A stretch of DNA of 64,000 nucleotides from Bacteroidota bacterium (GTDB lineage: Bacteria; Bacteroidota; Bacteroidia; UKL13-3), in contig JAZKBU010000004.1 in the NCBI GenBank assembly GCA_040388375.1, positions 124,001 through 188,000 of the forward strand. Reading direction: 5' to 3'. Position numbers and translations under genes: made by a program. Each line of letters starts with the position of its first letter. Positions within the stretch are counted from its first letter, which is position 1. Positions 51,164 through 59,361 of this stretch are shown in pieces. The notes beneath the pieces are model-generated. The model did not search any database and was not told the DNA's origin. It worked only from the letters and a program-made list of their open reading frames with translations.

Positions 51164-52813
51164 CTACTTTACTACTTCTAAGAATTCCACTTTAAACTCT
51201 ACGCGTCTGTTGCGTGTTCTTCCTTTTGCTGATTTGTTAGTGTCTACCGGCATTGTTTCACCATAGCCTGTTGCGGTTAAACGTAGTGGATCAACACCTT
51301 TAGTAATTAAATAGTTGGAAACTGAAGTGGCACGATCTTGTGAAAGAGTCATATTCATTGCATCGTCACCTACATCATCAGTATGGCCGCCTATCATTAA
51401 TTTATAAGAAGGATTTTCTTTCATTACTTTAACAATAGCATCTAATATAGGGTATGAAACCGGTTTAATAACTGCTTTGCCTGTTTCAAACTGTATTCCT
51501 TGTAATGCTTTTTGGAATAATTGCGTTACTGCTCTAGAAACTTCAGGACAACCTTTGTTAGCAAATGTTCCAGGTAAAGTTATACATCTGTCAATATCAT
51601 CAAATACACCATCGTTATCAGTATCAGGACAACCTGCGTGAGCCGGGCTACCTGCAACTGTAATACATTTATCAATACCATCATTTACACCATCATTATC
51701 AGTATCAGGGCATCCGTTAGTACTTGCAGGGCCTTTTGCATTCGGACACTGATCTTTTGAATCTTCAATACCATCATTATCAGCATCAGGGCAACCTTTT
51801 AACGAAACAGAACCTTTTACATCAGGACATGCATCTTCATCATCTTTTACACCATCACCATCAGTATCAGGACATCCTTCAAAGGCTAATGTACCTTTAA
51901 CATTAGGACATTTATCTTTGCTGTCAATTATACCATCATTGTCTGTATCAGGACATCCGCCTAAGGCTAATATACCGGCTACGTCAGGGCACTGATCTTC
52001 TTTATCAGCCACACCATCTTTATCTGTATCAGGGCAACCTTTTGCGGTTCCTACTTCAGTAGGGCATAAATCTAAATAATCAGCCACACCATCTTTGTCT
52101 GAATCAACAGGACATCCGTCTCTGTCAACTTTAGCAGTTTTTGGAGTAGCCGGGCATTTGTCTTTTTTATCATTTACACCATCACCATCTTCGTCATATG
52201 CTTTTCCTAAATTAAAGTTTAAACCAATGGTGTGTAATAAGAATGCATCATTCATACTACTAACAGGTTGTAAATCGCGTTCATCACTGGTAACTAAATA
52301 ACCATAAGTAGCTTGGTAATTGATACCTACTACACCACTTAGTCTTACGTTAAGTCCACCTCCCACCATTAGTGAAAAGTCTTTACCTTCTACAGTACCT
52401 GTACCTTGAAATCTTGACAAGCCTACACCCGTTAACAAATAAGGTTGAAAAATGCTGTTTTCTTCCAACATATACCCATTATTAAATTTATATTTTATAT
52501 GTAAGTTTAAGTGCAACATATCAGCTCTGAAACCCGCTTGATTGGGTTCATAATAGCTCCAAGAACCGTAAGTTCCCATTCCACCTAAATCAAAAGAAGG
52601 AGTTAAATAACGCGTTAAGCTTAAACCGAGTGTATATGTCTTATCAATATTATCAATAGTTTTATTGTTAAAATATAAAAAGCGGTTGCCTAAATCGCCA
52701 GCATACTCGCTTGTACCACCCATAAGGCCTATATTCCATTTGCGCTCTTCTGTTTGTGCCATGGCACCAAACGCACTGAATAAAATCAGTGAAGAAATTA
52801 GTAAACGTTTCAT
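51164..52813 (-). CDS. OmpA-family protein with thrombospondin type 3 repeats
   Basis: 549 residues. Signal peptide ending 'FGAMAQ', an eight-strand N-terminal barrel to about residue 205, then about eight Ca2+-binding TSP3-type repeats (period of DxDxDGV..xxDxCP, residues ~210-410; e.g. 'DTDGDGVKDDEDACPDV'), and a C-terminal OmpA domain ('GHTDDVGDDAMNMTLSQDRA', 'GYGETMPVDTNKS', 'RTRNRRVEF') that binds peptidoglycan. It ties the outer membrane to the wall. Its promoter has a TATCTTTG -7 and the shared stress-island box, and lacks a -33 TTTG. Confidence 0.95.
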   Translation of the reverse strand: MKRLLISSLILFSAFGAMAQTEERKWNIGLMGGTSEYAGDLGNRFLYFNNKTIDNIDKTYTLGLSLTRYLTPSFDLGGMGTYGSWSYYEPNQAGFRADMLHLNLHIKYKFNNGYMLEENSIFQPYLLTGVGLSRFQGTGTVEGKDFSLMVGGGLNVRLSGVVGINYQATYGYLVTSDERDLQPVSSMNDAFLLHTIGLNFNLGKAYDEDGDGVNDKKDKCPATPKTAKVDRDGCPVDSDKDGVADYLDLCPTEVGTAKGCPDTDKDGVADKEDQCPDVAGILALGGCPDTDNDGIIDSKDKCPNVKGTLAFEGCPDTDGDGVKDDEDACPDVKGSVSLKGCPDADNDGIEDSKDQCPNAKGPASTNGCPDTDNDGVNDGIDKCITVAGSPAHAGCPDTDNDGVFDDIDRCITLPGTFANKGCPEVSRAVTQLFQKALQGIQFETGKAVIKPVSYPILDAIVKVMKENPSYKLMIGGHTDDVGDDAMNMTLSQDRATSVSNYLITKGVDPLRLTATGYGETMPVDTNKSAKGRTRNRRVEFKVEFLEVVK

Positions 52814-53160
52814 ATTGTTATAATTTTTTAAATTGTTGTTTTTTAATCATAACAAAGATATTTTTAAGTGTAGCTAGGGTGCTTACACATGTTTGAGTTA
52901 AAATTACATCATTCACACATTCTTTATCATCTACCCTGATGGCTTATAAATATATAATCATAAGTTAACCTTGACTTTAAAGCCGGTTTACGCTTTTCTG
53001 GTAACCCATAAATGAATAAAATAAACATTAAAGACTGGCACAATGAAATACCTATAGTTAAAATCTTACCAAGAATTAAATATCTTTGAGCATACGGTTT
53101 AGCTCTTAATCTCAGTAATAGCACTCCTTACTAAAAAAACAATTATTACACTTATAAAAT
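52814..53160. other. Divergent region between the OmpA-like gene and the AI-2E-type transporter
   Basis: 347 bases. It contains the OmpA-like promoter with its box (52853-52920). The right part holds a 65-codon minus-strand frame (52927-53124, GTG start, one hydrophobic segment) with no recognised family, which I do not call as a gene. Confidence 0.6.
52853..52920 (-). promoter_or_regulatory. Stress-island promoter box (copy 4, OmpA-like gene)
   Basis: On the minus strand: ATGTGTGAATGATGTAATTT (best copy of the box; ATGTAA core at 52909-52904), then exactly 47 nt, then TATCTTTG (52860-52853), a perfect TAnnTTTG -7. The expected -33 position reads AGCA, not TTTG, consistent with activator dependence. 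Confidence 0.65.
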
Positions 53161-54261
53161 ATGAATAATATAAAAGTTCCTTTTTATGCCAAAGCAACCC
53201 TGATAATAATAGGTTTGTATGCTTTTATTAATGTACTTTATATAACACAGGATATTATTGTTCCTCTTCTTGGCTCCGCTATTATAGCCATTGTACTAAG
53301 CCCGCTGGTTGATTTTTTAGTAAAGAAAAAATTAAACACCATACTGAGCATTTCTATTGTTATTGCACTTACTTGTATAAGTGTTATTGGTTGTGTGTTA
53401 TTATTATCATCACAAATAAGTGTGTTTACTGAATCTTTTCCGTTGTTAATAGATAAGTTTTATAATGCTTTAGATAACACCACAGCATGGGTTGCCAGCA
53501 ACTTTAACATTAGCACTAAAAACATAAATAATTTTATAAAGGATACCAAAGTAGAAATACTGGGAAGTACCCGTTCGCTTATTGGGACAACAATAACCTC
53601 TATGGGAAGTATGTTGTTTACCTTATTATTAGTACCTGTTTATGTATTTATGATATTATACTATAAACCATTGCTACTTGAATTTATACGCAATATATTT
53701 GGCGAAAGTAACCAACATGAGGTAAACGAAATACTTACGGCAACCAAAAAAATTGTTCAACGGTATTTAATTGCACTTTTACTGGAAGCAGCAGTTATAG
53801 CCGTACTTAACAGCTTAGGCCTTTTAATTATAGGTATTGACTATGCTATTATTCTAGGTATAATCGGGGCTATTTTAAATGCTATTCCATATATAGGTGG
53901 TATAATAGCAACTGCCCTTCCTATTATGATAGCCATTGCTACTAAAGACTCTTTTAGTTATGCTCTTTATATACTTATTGCTTATCTTATTATTCAGTTT
54001 ATAGATAACAATTACCTGCTTCCTAAACTGGTTGCATCGCGTGTTAAAATCAATGCGCTCATTTCTATTGTGGCAGTAATAATAGGTGGGCAACTGTGGG
54101 GTATTACGGGCATGTTTCTTTCTATACCACTTACCGCTATTATTAAAGTTATTTGCGATAACATACAATCATTAAAGCCTTGGGGGGCGCTATTAGGCGA
54201 TGCTTTACCCATTACAACAACAGAACCAAAATTTGAGGAATCAAGCCATGAATTAGAATAA
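53161..54261 (+). CDS. AI-2E family transporter (PerM/YdiK-like)
   Basis: 366 residues, about eight helices. The family core is present: 'AIIAIVLSPLVDFLVKKKLNT' early, 'LLVPVYVFMILYYKPLL' in the middle, and the C-terminal 'LGIIGAILNAIPYIGGIIATALP ... FIDNNYLLPKLV' with the IP-x-IG motif, then 'VIIGGQLWGITGMFLSIPLTAIIKVI'. Members export small molecules or act as cation antiporters; the name reflects one AI-2 study and does not show quorum-sensing here. Divergent from the OmpA-like gene. Confidence 0.9.
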   Translation: MNNIKVPFYAKATLIIIGLYAFINVLYITQDIIVPLLGSAIIAIVLSPLVDFLVKKKLNTILSISIVIALTCISVIGCVLLLSSQISVFTESFPLLIDKFYNALDNTTAWVASNFNISTKNINNFIKDTKVEILGSTRSLIGTTITSMGSMLFTLLLVPVYVFMILYYKPLLLEFIRNIFGESNQHEVNEILTATKKIVQRYLIALLLEAAVIAVLNSLGLLIIGIDYAIILGIIGAILNAIPYIGGIIATALPIMIAIATKDSFSYALYILIAYLIIQFIDNNYLLPKLVASRVKINALISIVAVIIGGQLWGITGMFLSIPLTAIIKVICDNIQSLKPWGALLGDALPITTTEPKFEESSHELE

Positions 54262-54404
54262 AAACCATTAAATTGCATCAAAGAAATATGACTGCACAAA
54301 ACATATGGAGAATTTTAAAGTTAAAGTTAATTACACTTAAGTCAGTTTATAAATACTTTTAAAAACCATACTATTAAACATACACATTATTAATACATAC
54401 TATT

Positions 54405-54971
54405 ATGAAACAATTATTAAAAAAAAGCATTCTGTTTTTAAGTATTTTTCCTTTTGGTGCATTTGCCCAAGAAAAATTCGGAAATACACTTAATTTAGGT
54501 TTAGGCATTGGAGGAAGATACGGCTATTATGGCTATGCATCACGCTCATTGCCGGTATTGCATTTAAACTACGAGTTTGATGTAACCAAGAATTTTACAT
54601 TAGCTCCTTTTATCAGTTTCTCATCGTTCACCAACGATTACTACTGGGGCAACAACAATAACCCATACCGATACTATACTTACCGCGAAACTATTATTCC
54701 TATTGGTGTAAAAGGCTCATACTATTTTGACGATTTGTTAAAGGCAAATAAAAAATGGGACTTTTATCTGGCCGGCTCATTAGGTTTTGCTATCATCAAT
54801 CAATCATGGGATAATGGATACAATGGTGATAAAAATTATTATCATGGAGGAAGTTCACTATTCTTAGACTTACACATTGGTACAGAATATCATTTCAACA
54901 ATAAGTTGGGTGCTTTCCTCGACTTATCAAGCGGAGTATCTACTCTAGGTTTAGCTATTCACACCAAATAA
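54405..54971 (+). CDS. Predicted outer-membrane beta-barrel protein
   Basis: 188 residues. Signal peptide ending 'PFGAFAQ', then Gly/Tyr-rich strands ('LGLGIGGRYGYYGYAS', 'FLDLHIGTEYHFNNKLGAFLDL'). Ends 'LGLAIHTK', so without the usual terminal aromatic residue. No named family; small barrel of stress-island type. Followed by the second YtxH module. Confidence 0.72.
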   Translation: MKQLLKKSILFLSIFPFGAFAQEKFGNTLNLGLGIGGRYGYYGYASRSLPVLHLNYEFDVTKNFTLAPFISFSSFTNDYYWGNNNNPYRYYTYRETIIPIGVKGSYYFDDLLKANKKWDFYLAGSLGFAIINQSWDNGYNGDKNYYHGGSSLFLDLHIGTEYHFNNKLGAFLDLSSGVSTLGLAIHTK

Positions 54972-55062
54972 ATTATAAGTAAGGGCATAGCCTTTCTATT
55001 TTATACACAGTAAACACCGGCCAAGGCTGGTAATTTGAAAACAAATTAATAAACAAAACAAC

Positions 55063-55290
55063 ATGAATTCAGGTAAAGTAATTTTAGGTGTGCTGGCTGG
55101 TGTTGCTGCTGGTGTTATTTTAGGCATATTATTTGCTCCGGATAAAGGCTCGGAAACCAGGAAAAAAATAGTGAAGAAGGGCGAAGACTCACTCGATGAT
55201 TTAAAAGAAAAATTAAACGAGATAATGGACCAATTTGAAGCCCTTCAGGAAGACGAACCGATAGATATTTTTGAAAGCGAAAAGAGCTAG
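55063..55290 (+). CDS. YtxH-domain protein (module copy 2)
   Basis: 75 residues: 'MNSGKVILGVLAGVAAGVILGILFAPDKGSETRKKI' region nearly identical to the copy at 47030, then 'EDSLDDLKEKLNEIMDQFEAL'. Its C-terminal tail is about 15 residues shorter than copy 1 and ends in an acidic stretch. First of the three-gene module copy 2. Confidence 0.9.
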   Translation: MNSGKVILGVLAGVAAGVILGILFAPDKGSETRKKIVKKGEDSLDDLKEKLNEIMDQFEALQEDEPIDIFESEKS

Positions 55291-55359
55291 AAAAGATGTT
55301 AAGTAAGCAATGAGTAACACCTAAAACATAAAAATAACCTTTAACGTAACACGATAGCA

Positions 55360-55704
55360 ATGGAAGAAAAAACATCTTTTATAGACCCACTATTTGAAAA
55401 AGTAGAAGCCTATGGGAAAAGTAGTTTTGAATTATTTAAACTAAAAACATTAGATAAAACAGCCTCAGTAGCCGCAATACTTATTGCACGTGCTGTTGTT
55501 ATTCTTTTTTTTATATTGTTTTTACTTACTGCTAATATAGGCGTAGCTCTTTGGCTTGGCGATATACTCGGTAAATCGTATTACGGGTTTTTCTGTGTAG
55601 CCGGGTTTTATGCTTTGGTTATAATTATTTTATATGCTTTTATGGGTAAGTATATACAGCGCAAAGTTAACCAGGTTATTATTTCACAAATGCTTAATGA
55701 CTGA
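55360..55704 (+). CDS. Phage-holin-superfamily-like membrane protein (module copy 2)
   Basis: 114 residues, two hydrophobic helices, and the same 'VALWLGDILGKSYYGFFCVAGFYAL' core as its paralogue at 47346. The identical core against diverged flanks suggests strong selection on this central hairpin. Overlaps the next gene by 8 bases. Confidence 0.82.
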   Translation: MEEKTSFIDPLFEKVEAYGKSSFELFKLKTLDKTASVAAILIARAVVILFFILFLLTANIGVALWLGDILGKSYYGFFCVAGFYALVIIILYAFMGKYIQRKVNQVIISQMLND

Positions 55705-56098
55705 ACCAATGGCTAAAATAGATTCAATTGAACAATTAAAACAACGCATTGCGCTATTAACAATACAACAAGCCAATGATGAAAGATTATTAAAAGAGCA
55801 GTTTAAAACCTCCTTTGATGCATTAAAACCAGCCAATTTAATAAAAAACACTTTTCGTGAATTAAGCCAGGAGCCTGATTTTAAAGACGACTTATTAAGT
55901 GCAGCTATGGGTATAGCCTCAGGATATATTTCAAAAAAACTAGCGGTGGGTAATAGCCACAATCCTATTAAACAAGTATTAGGCATGCTTTTACAAGTAG
56001 CTATAACAAGTCTGGTTTCTAAAAATGCCGATGGCATTAAATCAACCATTATGCTTCTTATTAAAAAATTGACCAGTAAAAAAGAACCTTCTGAATAA
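55697..56098 (+). CDS. Hypothetical protein, third member of the YtxH module (copy 2)
   Basis: 133 residues from ATG 55697, chosen because it gives the same 8-base overlap with the holin-like gene as in copy 1; ATG 55709 is an alternative. 'MAKIDSIEQLKQRIALLTIQ' and 'LLQVAITSLVSKNADGIKS' align along the length with the protein at 47695. Unknown function. Its 3' end overlaps the outer-membrane protein gene if that starts at CTG 56091. Confidence 0.75.
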   Translation: MTEPMAKIDSIEQLKQRIALLTIQQANDERLLKEQFKTSFDALKPANLIKNTFRELSQEPDFKDDLLSAAMGIASGYISKKLAVGNSHNPIKQVLGMLLQVAITSLVSKNADGIKSTIMLLIKKLTSKKEPSE

Positions 56099-57971
56099 AA
56101 ATACAGTCATATCTTTTGTTATCAGTAATAAAAAATGGCTTGTTCCATTTTTACTATACTTCCTGTTTACCATTAACTCAATAGGTGTCAGTGCACAAAC
56201 ACCTAAAAAAGACACTGCTCACTTTTATAACAGACTAGAGAAAAGAGCAGATAAACACAAGCTAACAAGTTGGATATACGATGTGGTTTTTGAAGACATG
56301 AACACCAACGACTCCATTGTTCCTACTGAATTTAAAAAGAAAAAAACTGTCAACCCTTTTCTTAAGTACAAAGGGAAAATCATCAGGAAAATAGATATTA
56401 TAGTACTTGATCCTTTTGGTTATTCCGTAAACGATTTTTATGGGAAAAATCCCGATTACATAGAAAAACTGGGGAATAAATACCACATTACAACCAAGGA
56501 ACAGATAGTAAGAAATTTATTATTGTTTAGACCCAACAAACCGGTTGATGTATTGGAGTTAAGTGAATCAGAAAGGTTATTGCGTTTGTCGCCTTATACC
56601 TTCGATGCCAGGATTTATATTCAAAAAACATTAGCCAAAAGCAGTGATAGTATTGATATTTTAGTAATAACACAAGACAGGTGGACCGCCACTGCTACCA
56701 GCACTTTTGATTTAAGTGCTCCTGATATTATTTTAACTGATAAAAATATACTTGGTTTTGGCCATCAATATGAACAAGGTTTAGCCTGGAATTTTAACGA
56801 CCAGATGATTACCACATCAGGTCGTTACTCTATTTTCAATATCAAAAAAACATTTATCAGTACAGCCATTTTCTATGCAACTACCAAAGACCATAATCAG
56901 GTTGGTGTTAGCGTTGAACGGCTCTTTTTCTCGCCCTTAACCAAATGGGCCGGAGGTTTAAGCCTTATAAAAAACAATACTGTTTATAAGCAATTTTATT
57001 ATGAGCCCGATATTACCAATACATATACTTTAAACTATAATACACTCGATTTTTGGGCAGCCAAAAGTTTTCCTTTGGTACAAAATAAAGATGCAGCCAT
57101 TGACAAAAGAAGCAGCAACTATATAGTAGGTGCACGCTATTTTAAAACGGAGTATTTTGAAAGGCCTTTGTTTACCATTGATACCGACCAGGTAAACAGG
57201 GACCAATCCTTATACTTAGCCAATTTTGGATTCTCGCAAAGAAAGTATTACCGCGACAGGTACCTTTTCAGGTATGGTGCCAATGAAGATATTCCGCAAG
57301 GAAATGTTTTTGAAATAGTAGTGGGCGCCCTGCAGAAGGAAAGAGCAGACCTCCGGTATTACTCCGGTATAAAATACGGAACAGGTAAACATATTTACGA
57401 CTTTGGTTACATTTCATTTGGTGCCGGTTATGGCACTTTCTATAATGCGAATTATATTGGTACAGGAGTCGTCAATATAGAGTCGTTTTACTTTACTGAT
57501 TTAATTAAAAAAAATAGGTGGTACTTCCGGCAGTTTGCACGCTTTAAACTTATAGAAGGCATTGACCGCGAAAACTATGAAAGTTTAAATATAAATGGCT
57601 CGCAGATGTATGGCTTTTCAAGCGACCGATTAAATGCCAAGAGCAAAATGATAATTAATCTGGAGTTTGTAATGTATGCACCTTACAAATTCATAGGCTT
57701 TCAGTTTGCTCCTGTTCTGTTTTATGGTTTTGCAGGCCTAGGCGATAATTTCGGCAGTATGTTTAGCAATACATTTTACCAGGCTTTTGCCTTGGGTGTA
57801 TTAATTCGAAACGAATATTTAGTGAGTAATACTTTCGAAATTTCTATTGGTCTTTACCCATATATGCCGGGCAACGCTGACTATACTTTAAAAGGTAACC
57901 CCATTGGCAGTTACAATATAAAAGCCAATGATTACTTTATTACCAAACCCGATTTGGTTTCTTATAAATAA
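56091..57971 (+). CDS. Outer-membrane protein of the BamA/TamA-like type, probable CTG start
   Basis: 626 residues if begun at CTG 56091. Conventional starts (GTG 56283, ATG 56298) would cut off a well-formed signal peptide that lies in frame upstream: basic residues 'NKK', a hydrophobic run 'WLVPFLLYFLF' and a cleavage site 'GVSAQ'. No ATG, GTG or TTG precedes it in this frame after the TGA at 56070. CTG 56091 overlaps the previous gene by 8 bases, as in the module's other junctions. The body has a POTRA-like start ('GKIIRKIDIIVLDPFGYSV', 'RLLRLSPYTFDARIYI') and a ~400-residue barrel. Likely an outer-membrane assembly or surface protein of the Omp85 type; exact role unknown. Confidence 0.72.
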   Translation: MNKNTVISFVISNKKWLVPFLLYFLFTINSIGVSAQTPKKDTAHFYNRLEKRADKHKLTSWIYDVVFEDMNTNDSIVPTEFKKKKTVNPFLKYKGKIIRKIDIIVLDPFGYSVNDFYGKNPDYIEKLGNKYHITTKEQIVRNLLLFRPNKPVDVLELSESERLLRLSPYTFDARIYIQKTLAKSSDSIDILVITQDRWTATATSTFDLSAPDIILTDKNILGFGHQYEQGLAWNFNDQMITTSGRYSIFNIKKTFISTAIFYATTKDHNQVGVSVERLFFSPLTKWAGGLSLIKNNTVYKQFYYEPDITNTYTLNYNTLDFWAAKSFPLVQNKDAAIDKRSSNYIVGARYFKTEYFERPLFTIDTDQVNRDQSLYLANFGFSQRKYYRDRYLFRYGANEDIPQGNVFEIVVGALQKERADLRYYSGIKYGTGKHIYDFGYISFGAGYGTFYNANYIGTGVVNIESFYFTDLIKKNRWYFRQFARFKLIEGIDRENYESLNINGSQMYGFSSDRLNAKSKMIINLEFVMYAPYKFIGFQFAPVLFYGFAGLGDNFGSMFSNTFYQAFALGVLIRNEYLVSNTFEISIGLYPYMPGNADYTLKGNPIGSYNIKANDYFITKPDLVSYK

Positions 57972-57995
57972 GCAATCTTAATAAATAACTCTGTT

Positions 57996-58745
57996 ATGAA
58001 AAAACATATTGATTTAGATAAAATGTCAACGCTACCTGATAAAAAAATAAACAAAGCGGAGGCAGACATTGAAATGGTTAAGCTCACTGAACAGCTCACC
58101 GATATACAAGATAAGTTATATGCGCAAAACAAATATGCCGTATTGATTGTGTTACAAGGTATGGATACTGCCGGAAAAGACAGTGCTGTTAAACATGTTT
58201 TTTCAGGTGTAAATCCGGCAGGGTGCAATGTAAAATCATTTAAAGCACCTACTGAGGAAGAAAGTGCTCATCACTTTTTATGGCGCATCAGTAAAGAATG
58301 CCCACCCAAAGGAATGATAAAAATATTTAATCGTTCGCATTACGAAGATGTTTTGGTACCAATGGTTAACAAATTACTAAGCAAAAAAGAATTAGAAGAC
58401 CGTTGCCACGAAATAAATACATTTGAAAAAGGCTTGGTAAAAAACAATACCATTATCATCAAGTTCTTTCTTCACATTTCGCACGAGGAACAAGAGGAAC
58501 GACTGGCAGAAAGAAAAACCAATCCACGTAAGCAATGGAAGTACCAGAAAGGTGATGTGAAGGACATAGCTATGCATAAGCACTTTAAAAATGCTTATGA
58601 GTTTATTTTTGAAAACTGCGATAATGCAGTAAACTGGCATGTTATACCGGCCGATAAAAAATGGTATAAGAACTATGCTATTTTACAACAGATAGTAAAA
58701 ACACTATCGCTTTACGATATTGACTACCCCAAAATAAAAAAGTAA
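57996..58745 (+). CDS. Polyphosphate kinase 2 family protein
   Basis: 249 residues, single PPK2 domain. Walker A 'QGMDTAGKDSAVKH' (GxDxxGKD, about residues 54-61), lid/Walker B region 'IKIFNRSHYEDVLVPMV', and 'KWYKNYAILQQIV' at the C-terminus. PPK2 enzymes use inorganic polyphosphate to phosphorylate nucleoside mono- or diphosphates; size and sequence suit the AMP/NDP-phosphorylating stand-alone group. In an island with Dps and CsbD, energy or nucleotide recovery during starvation is a sensible inference. Confidence 0.92.
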   Translation: MKKHIDLDKMSTLPDKKINKAEADIEMVKLTEQLTDIQDKLYAQNKYAVLIVLQGMDTAGKDSAVKHVFSGVNPAGCNVKSFKAPTEEESAHHFLWRISKECPPKGMIKIFNRSHYEDVLVPMVNKLLSKKELEDRCHEINTFEKGLVKNNTIIIKFFLHISHEEQEERLAERKTNPRKQWKYQKGDVKDIAMHKHFKNAYEFIFENCDNAVNWHVIPADKKWYKNYAILQQIVKTLSLYDIDYPKIKK

Positions 58746-58752
58746 AAACAAA

Positions 58753-58823
58753 ACTTATGTAACAGTAAACAAAAAAGAAATTGATTACTTTACACCAGAA
58801 ATAATTTAACTATTATATCTTTA
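58753..58823 (+). promoter_or_regulatory. Possible variant of the stress-island box upstream of dps
   Basis: ACTTATGTAACAG (ATGTAA at 58757-58762) is followed by TATCTTTA (58816-58823) after 57 nt, that is 47 plus about one helical turn. Weaker match than the four main copies. Confidence 0.3.
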
Positions 58824-58883
58824 ACAGATTATATAAAGTTAAATTATAATAAATATCAATCCGCACTTAAACCCAATAAAATA

Positions 58884-59351
58884 ATGAAACCACAAATAGG
58901 CATTGCAGAAAAAGACTTAAAGATAAGCATTGATATGCTTTCAACCATTTTAGCTGATGAAATGATTCTATATGTAAAAACAAGAAAATTTCATTGGAAT
59001 GTATCAGGTGAAAGTTTTATGGAATTACACCAGTTATTCCAACGCCAGTATGAGTCGTTAGAACAGCTCATTGACTCCATTGCTGAACGCATAAGCAAAC
59101 TGGGAGGTAAAACCATTGGCACCATGAATGAGTTTAGTAAATTAACCAGACTAAAAGAGTCGCCCAATAAATACCCTTCACAAAAAGAAATGTTAAAAGA
59201 ACTATTGGCTGATTACGAAAAACTGATAGTTGAAATACGTAAGGATATAGACAAAAGCAAAGACAAAGATGTTGTTACCATTGATTTTTTAACCGGAGTT
59301 ATGGAGCAACACGAAACCACTGCCTGGGTGCTTAGACGTTACTTAAACTAA
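58884..59351 (+). CDS. dps: Dps-family ferritin-like DNA-protection protein
   Basis: 155 residues. Ferroxidase-site pattern 'KTRKFHWNVSGESFMELHQLFQRQY' (His ~37, His ~49) then 'DSIAERISKLGG' (Asp and Glu of the shared dimer site). Forms a 12-mer that oxidises and stores iron and protects DNA in stationary phase and oxidative stress. It sits 10 bases before the mla operon but probably has its own promoter in the 138-base gap after ppk2. Confidence 0.93.
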   Translation: MKPQIGIAEKDLKISIDMLSTILADEMILYVKTRKFHWNVSGESFMELHQLFQRQYESLEQLIDSIAERISKLGGKTIGTMNEFSKLTRLKESPNKYPSQKEMLKELLADYEKLIVEIRKDIDKSKDKDVVTIDFLTGVMEQHETTAWVLRRYLN

Positions 59352-59361
59352 ACGTATATCC

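Noticed and set aside
52927-53124. 65-codon minus-strand frame with one hydrophobic segment
   Set aside because: GTG start, no recognised family, lies in a divergent promoter region; kept only as a note on the intergenic entry.
53161-54261. AI-2 quorum-sensing system
   Set aside because: Only the family name suggests it; there are no luxS or AI-2 receptor genes in the window, and most members of this transporter family act otherwise.
47346-55704. Prophage, suggested by two holin-like proteins
   Set aside because: No endolysin, integrase, capsid or tail genes nearby. The holin-superfamily label covers many chromosomal small membrane proteins, and both copies sit with YtxH stress genes.
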